Source: Actinomycetes bacterium (GTDB taxonomy: Bacteria; Actinomycetota; Thermoleophilia; Solirubrobacterales; 70-9). Taken from it: 64,000 nt of DNA. The position numbers and the translations under genes are program-made. The stretch is taken from contig BOKP01000002.1 in assembly GCA_016861045.1 (NCBI GenBank), positions 372,001 through 436,000 on the forward strand, given 5' to 3'. The notes beneath the pieces are model-generated. The model was given only the letters and a program-made list of their open reading frames with translations, was not told the origin of the DNA and did no database searches. This document shows positions 60,702 through 64,000 of this stretch, piece after piece; the first letter of the stretch is position 1, and every line of letters starts with the position of its first letter.

Positions 60702-62222
60702 CTAGGGGGCGTCTCCGGTCGTGGTCTCAGCCTCGGCGCCGGGGGCCGTCGGCGCCGCGTCGGCGTCGGGCCCGGTCGTCGTCTCCGCGGGATCGTCCGT
60801 CGTCGTCTCGTCAGTCGTCGTCGTCTCGTCGGTGGTGGTCTCCTCGCTCCCGCCCGGGGCGGCGCCCCCCTCCCCGGTGTCGATCCTGCCTTCGGCCTTG
60901 AACAGCTTCGGGCAGATGTCGGGGGTGGTGGGCAGTCGGGTCAGCTCCCGTGCCGTCTTCAGCTGCGGGCGCGACGCGGTCACGTTGTCGGCGAGCTGCG
61001 AGGTGAAGCAGGTGTAGGTGAACAGGCCGCGACGCAGGGGCCCGAGGCCGTCCTGGGTGAGGAACGTCGCGTTCGTGTTGTGGTTGAGCCAGGCGAGGTA
61101 GAAGAGGTATCCCTCGTCCGGGCCCGACGGGTTGTAGGCGAGCGCGTTGACGAGCTGGTTGAGCTCGGTGAAGCCGCCGTGAAGCTCCCGCGAGGACTGC
61201 TCGAGCGGGTCTGCCGCCCGGCGAAGGTCGGTCACGAAGGTGTCGACCTCCTGCGTGAACGGGCGCAACTCGGTCCGGATCACCGGCTCGGTCTGGCGGA
61301 AGAACGGCCGCAGCGCCCGCAGCGCCGGGCCGAGCGCCCGCGCCTGCGGCAACAGCTCGGTCAGGGCCGGCCGCAGCTCGCCCGACAGGGTAGCCCCGGC
61401 GCCGAGCGCGCCGCGGGTCGCCCGCAGCGCTCCCGGCAGCCCGCGCAGGGTCGCCCGCAGGTTCGCCTCCGACTCGGCGAAAGCGCCGAAGACGGTGTTC
61501 TGGGACTCGACGAACCCGGTCAGGTTCGTGTCCGACCTCCCGAGCTCCTCGGCGATCAGCTTGAAGTTGGTGATCACGCGGCGGAGGTTGTGGCGGCGCT
61601 TCGCGATCGCGCCGTTGATGCGGGCGATGTCGCGCACGGTCGGATCCAGCCGGCGCAGCACCTGGGCGAAGTTCTGGCTCTTCTCCTCGGTGCCGAACGC
61701 CTCGGCCCCGCCGGCGAGCAGCAGCCGCAGGTAGGCGCGGGTGTCGGCGTCGAGCGAGGCGAGGATCTGATCGGGGTTGATGTTCGGCTCGGTGCTGGCG
61801 AGCGGGAGCGTGAACCCCTCCGGGATCTCTCCGCTCTCGGTGCCGGCGTCGAGCTCGATCGTCATGTCCTGCAGGCCCGTTCGCGGCCGCAGCAGCGCCG
61901 ACGCGTCGGGGTGGATCAGCTCGGCGAACTCGGGCTCGACCGACATCGTCACGACCGCGACGCCGTCCTCGAGCTCGACGTCGGAGACGTCGCCGATCTT
62001 GACCCCGGAGAGGTTCACGGCCTGGCCCTGGCCCGGCGTCACCGCCTGCGCGGTCTGGAACTCCGCCTTCAGCTCGAAGCGGTCCTGGCCGAGGAAGGGC
62101 AGCCACGACGGCAGCGCGGCGCTCTGCTGGGAGAGGATCACGAACATCGAGGTCAGGCCGATCGCCGCGAGGACGAGGATGGCGACGAAGTCGCGGGTGT
62201 ATGTCTGCAGGGCCTTCTTCAC
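60702..62222 (-). CDS. MCE/MlaD family protein with Thr/Asp-rich C-terminal tail
   Basis: 506 residues. A transmembrane helix (about 12-31) precedes the Mce domain (about 47-125: LKAEFQTAQAVTPGQGQAVN, GVKIGDVSDVELEDG). A helical shaft covers about 130-360. The C-terminal tail of about 55 residues is almost wholly Thr, Glu, Asp, Pro and Gly (ETTTDETTTTDETTTDD). GTG 62222 overlaps the upstream Mce gene's stop by 4 nt. Confidence 0.92.
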   Translation of the reverse strand: MKKALQTYTRDFVAILVLAAIGLTSMFVILSQQSAALPSWLPFLGQDRFELKAEFQTAQAVTPGQGQAVNLSGVKIGDVSDVELEDGVAVVTMSVEPEFAELIHPDASALLRPRTGLQDMTIELDAGTESGEIPEGFTLPLASTEPNINPDQILASLDADTRAYLRLLLAGGAEAFGTEEKSQNFAQVLRRLDPTVRDIARINGAIAKRRHNLRRVITNFKLIAEELGRSDTNLTGFVESQNTVFGAFAESEANLRATLRGLPGALRATRGALGAGATLSGELRPALTELLPQARALGPALRALRPFFRQTEPVIRTELRPFTQEVDTFVTDLRRAADPLEQSSRELHGGFTELNQLVNALAYNPSGPDEGYLFYLAWLNHNTNATFLTQDGLGPLRRGLFTYTCFTSQLADNVTASRPQLKTARELTRLPTTPDICPKLFKAEGRIDTGEGGAAPGGSEETTTDETTTTDETTTDDPAETTTGPDADAAPTAPGAEAETTTGDAP

Positions 62223-63760
62223 GGGTCGATCGGGAAGGTCGTGACGGACAGGGCCGCGGGCCCGGGGCCGGCCTGCGGGCCGTTCAGGGCGGGCATCTCG
62301 CTCTGGAAGCAGGGCACGTCGGTCCGCACCGGCGGCTCCTGGGCCGGCTTCAGCGGCTCGGTGCCCTGCGGGGTGGCGATCGCGCGGGCGTAGTTGACGT
62401 TGTCGGGGCTGACCGGCGAGTCGGCGCCGTCGGGGATCGGCGCCTCGACGGGGACCGGGCCGCCGCCCGGCTGCACGCGCAGGAACGAGCCGTTGCCATC
62501 GAAGTACGCGCCCTCGCCGGACTGGGCCGCCACCGAGTAGAGGAACTCGCGGAAGCTCGGCTGGCCGATGCCGAAGGCGCCGCCGACCACCTGGTCGCCG
62601 GTCGGGGTCAGCACCTGGCTCTGGCAGCGGCTGAAGCGACCGAGCTGGAGCAGCAGGCCGTTCAGGTTCGCGGTTCCCTGCGAGAGGGTCGGCGTCGCGG
62701 CGTGAAGGTCGTCGACGATCCCGCCGAGCTCGCTCTTCTGGACGAGGTGGCCGGTCTGCCGCAGCCACGGCATGCCCGCCCGGATCGTCGCCGGCAGCTC
62801 CTCGACGCTCGGGGTGAGCTCGCGGGCGAAGGCCCGCAGCGGCGGGAAGGCGGCGTTGATCACCGGCAGGTCGCGCTGCGCCTGCTCAACCGTCGGCGCC
62901 AGCTCTGCGAGCGTGTCCTCGAGGCTCCGCGACTCGGCGGCGAGGGCGCCGGTCGTGATCGAGAAGTTGGTGACGAGGTCGCTGAGCTCGCTCTGGCGGC
63001 TCGCGAGCTGGTCGAAGACGCGGGCGCTGGCCCGGATCATGCCGCGCAGGTCGCCGGCCTGCTCGCCGAGCAGGGCCTGGGCGACCTGCGAGGAGCTCTT
63101 GCCGGCGCGGCCGCCGTAGTCGAAGCTCTGGTTGATCGCCTCGGCCCCGGAGAGCCCCTGCACCTCGGGGTCCATGCCGACGTCCATCGCCGGGGTCGGC
63201 GGGTCGTCGAGGGCCGAGCCGAAGCCCTCGAGGGCGTCGCCGAGGTTGCGGCGGTCGCCGCGCTGGAGCGCCATCAGGACCTCGTCGAGCTGGACGGCGG
63301 TCGCCGTCTGCGTCGCCGGGATCGAGCCGCCGTCGGGCAGGTCGGGAGAGCTCGGGCTGCCCGGGCGGAGGTCGAGGAAGTAGTTGCCGCCGAGGAACAG
63401 CCGCGGGCGGATCGTGATCCGTGCGTCCTCGTGCAGCGGCAGGCCCTCGGGATCGACGGTGAAGGTGACCTTGGCCTCGTCGCCGTCGGCCTCGACCCCG
63501 GTCACCTCGCCGACGTTGACGCCGGCGATCCGGACCGGAGCGCTCACGCGCAGGGTGGAGGCGTCACGGAACGTCGCCGTCGCCGTGTAGCCGGGGCTGC
63601 TCCACGGGAGCTCCTTGGCGAAGGCGAAGTACGTGAGGACCAGGGCCACGACCAGCACCACGACGCCGGTCTTGAAGAAGCTCAGGCCGACCGGCGGGCG
63701 GTGGTAGATGCCCTCGTTGAAGTCCGTCGCTCCGGGCTTCGGGCGGCGCGAGCGGGCCAT
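62219..63760 (-). CDS. MCE/MlaD family protein
   Basis: 513 residues. A basic N-terminus (ARSRRPKPG) and transmembrane helix (about 28-50) are followed by the Mce domain (about 58-140: ATFRDASTLRVSAPVRIAGV, NVGEVTGVEAD, LFLGGNYFLDLRPG), a helical shaft and a Pro-rich C-terminus. ATG 63760 shares a base with the upstream gene's stop (TGATG). It is part of the same lipid-uptake system. Confidence 0.92.
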   Translation of the reverse strand: MARSRRPKPGATDFNEGIYHRPPVGLSFFKTGVVVLVVALVLTYFAFAKELPWSSPGYTATATFRDASTLRVSAPVRIAGVNVGEVTGVEADGDEAKVTFTVDPEGLPLHEDARITIRPRLFLGGNYFLDLRPGSPSSPDLPDGGSIPATQTATAVQLDEVLMALQRGDRRNLGDALEGFGSALDDPPTPAMDVGMDPEVQGLSGAEAINQSFDYGGRAGKSSSQVAQALLGEQAGDLRGMIRASARVFDQLASRQSELSDLVTNFSITTGALAAESRSLEDTLAELAPTVEQAQRDLPVINAAFPPLRAFARELTPSVEELPATIRAGMPWLRQTGHLVQKSELGGIVDDLHAATPTLSQGTANLNGLLLQLGRFSRCQSQVLTPTGDQVVGGAFGIGQPSFREFLYSVAAQSGEGAYFDGNGSFLRVQPGGGPVPVEAPIPDGADSPVSPDNVNYARAIATPQGTEPLKPAQEPPVRTDVPCFQSEMPALNGPQAGPGPAALSVTTFPIDP

Positions 63761-64000
63761 CAGCCGCCTCCCCCCTTGCGGAGCTGGAAGCCGATCTGAT
63801 CCTCGGTCCGGATCCCTTGGTCGCCGGGCACGTTGCCGATCACCTGCCGGCCGATCGCGTAGGGCTCGTTGCCGGCCTCGCACTCGGTCGGGCTCTGGCC
63901 CGGCGAAGCCGTGTTGGGATAGGGGTTGACGTGGAGGAAGTTCGCCCTCGCCAGCGGGTGGGCCGGATCGGCGCCGCCGTTCGCCGGCGCCGACGACGGG
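63760..64000 (-). CDS. MCE family protein, C-terminal part only (5' end beyond window)
   Basis: The last 79 residues are visible. ANFLHVNPYPNTASPGQSPT and CEAGNEPYAIG, then IGFQLRKGGG, resemble the C-termini of Mce proteins in this lineage. The frame runs off the end of the window. The remaining mce genes and the YrbE permeases should lie upstream. Confidence 0.8.
   Translation of the reverse strand, partial: PSSAPANGGADPAHPLARANFLHVNPYPNTASPGQSPTECEAGNEPYAIGRQVIGNVPGDQGIRTEDQIGFQLRKGGGG

Overview
This is a very GC-rich chromosomal segment from an actinobacterium, most likely class Thermoleophilia (Solirubrobacterales or a relative). The case rests on GTG/TTG start usage, almost exclusive use of G/C in third codon positions, a multi-gene Mce cluster, and a core gene order that matches the actinobacterial block known from Mycobacterium tuberculosis (rsmI, metG, tatD, ksgA, ispE, glmU, prs, rplY, pth, mfd, mazG, eno, divIC/ftsB). 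The class assignment is inference. No phage, transposase, CRISPR array or rRNA operon was seen.

Layout. 1-8.1 kb: a thiamine-diphosphate enzyme cut by the window edge, a membrane class III adenylate cyclase, an anchored protein, a GH15 glucosidase/trehalase-like enzyme and a Tat-exported flavin amine oxidase. 8.2-16.4 kb: tRNA-Leu, an ECF sigma factor fused to an anti-sigma zinc finger and membrane tail, a metallo-beta-lactamase-fold hydrolase, a rhomboid-like protein lacking its catalytic residues, a YbdK-type ligase, class I fructose-bisphosphate aldolase, a nuclease, CsrA and a basic RGG-like protein. 16.5-21.0 kb: a translationally coupled operon of three sulfotransferases and one glycosyltransferase, each junction a 4-nt GTGA overlap. 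21.2-47.8 kb: housekeeping genes for division, glycolysis, nucleotide sanitation, transcription-coupled repair, translation, isoprenoid and UDP-GlcNAc synthesis and rRNA modification, with transporters and membrane proteins between them. 47.8-52 kb: ROK glucokinase, an LCP ligase, an FmdB zinc ribbon and glycyl-tRNA synthetase. 52-58 kb: an accessory stretch with a structured tandem repeat, an AbiEi/DUF559-like protein, an HxlR-SCP2 regulator divergent from a methyltransferase, an R2lox-like di-iron protein fused to an SCP2 domain, and a haloalkane dehalogenase. 58.3-64 kb: a secreted lysine-rich protein and the 3' part of an Mce operon that continues past the window.

The strongest candidates for undescribed biology are (i) the sulfotransferase/glycosyltransferase operon, (ii) the R2lox-SCP2 fusion with the HxlR-SCP2 regulator near it, (iii) the single-chain sigma/anti-sigma protein, and (iv) a dispersed intergenic palindrome family plus two tandem-repeat blocks. 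Several genes have a -10-like hexamer 6-10 nt before the start codon, which implies leaderless or near-leaderless mRNAs. All calls were made by reading the sequence; no database search was run.
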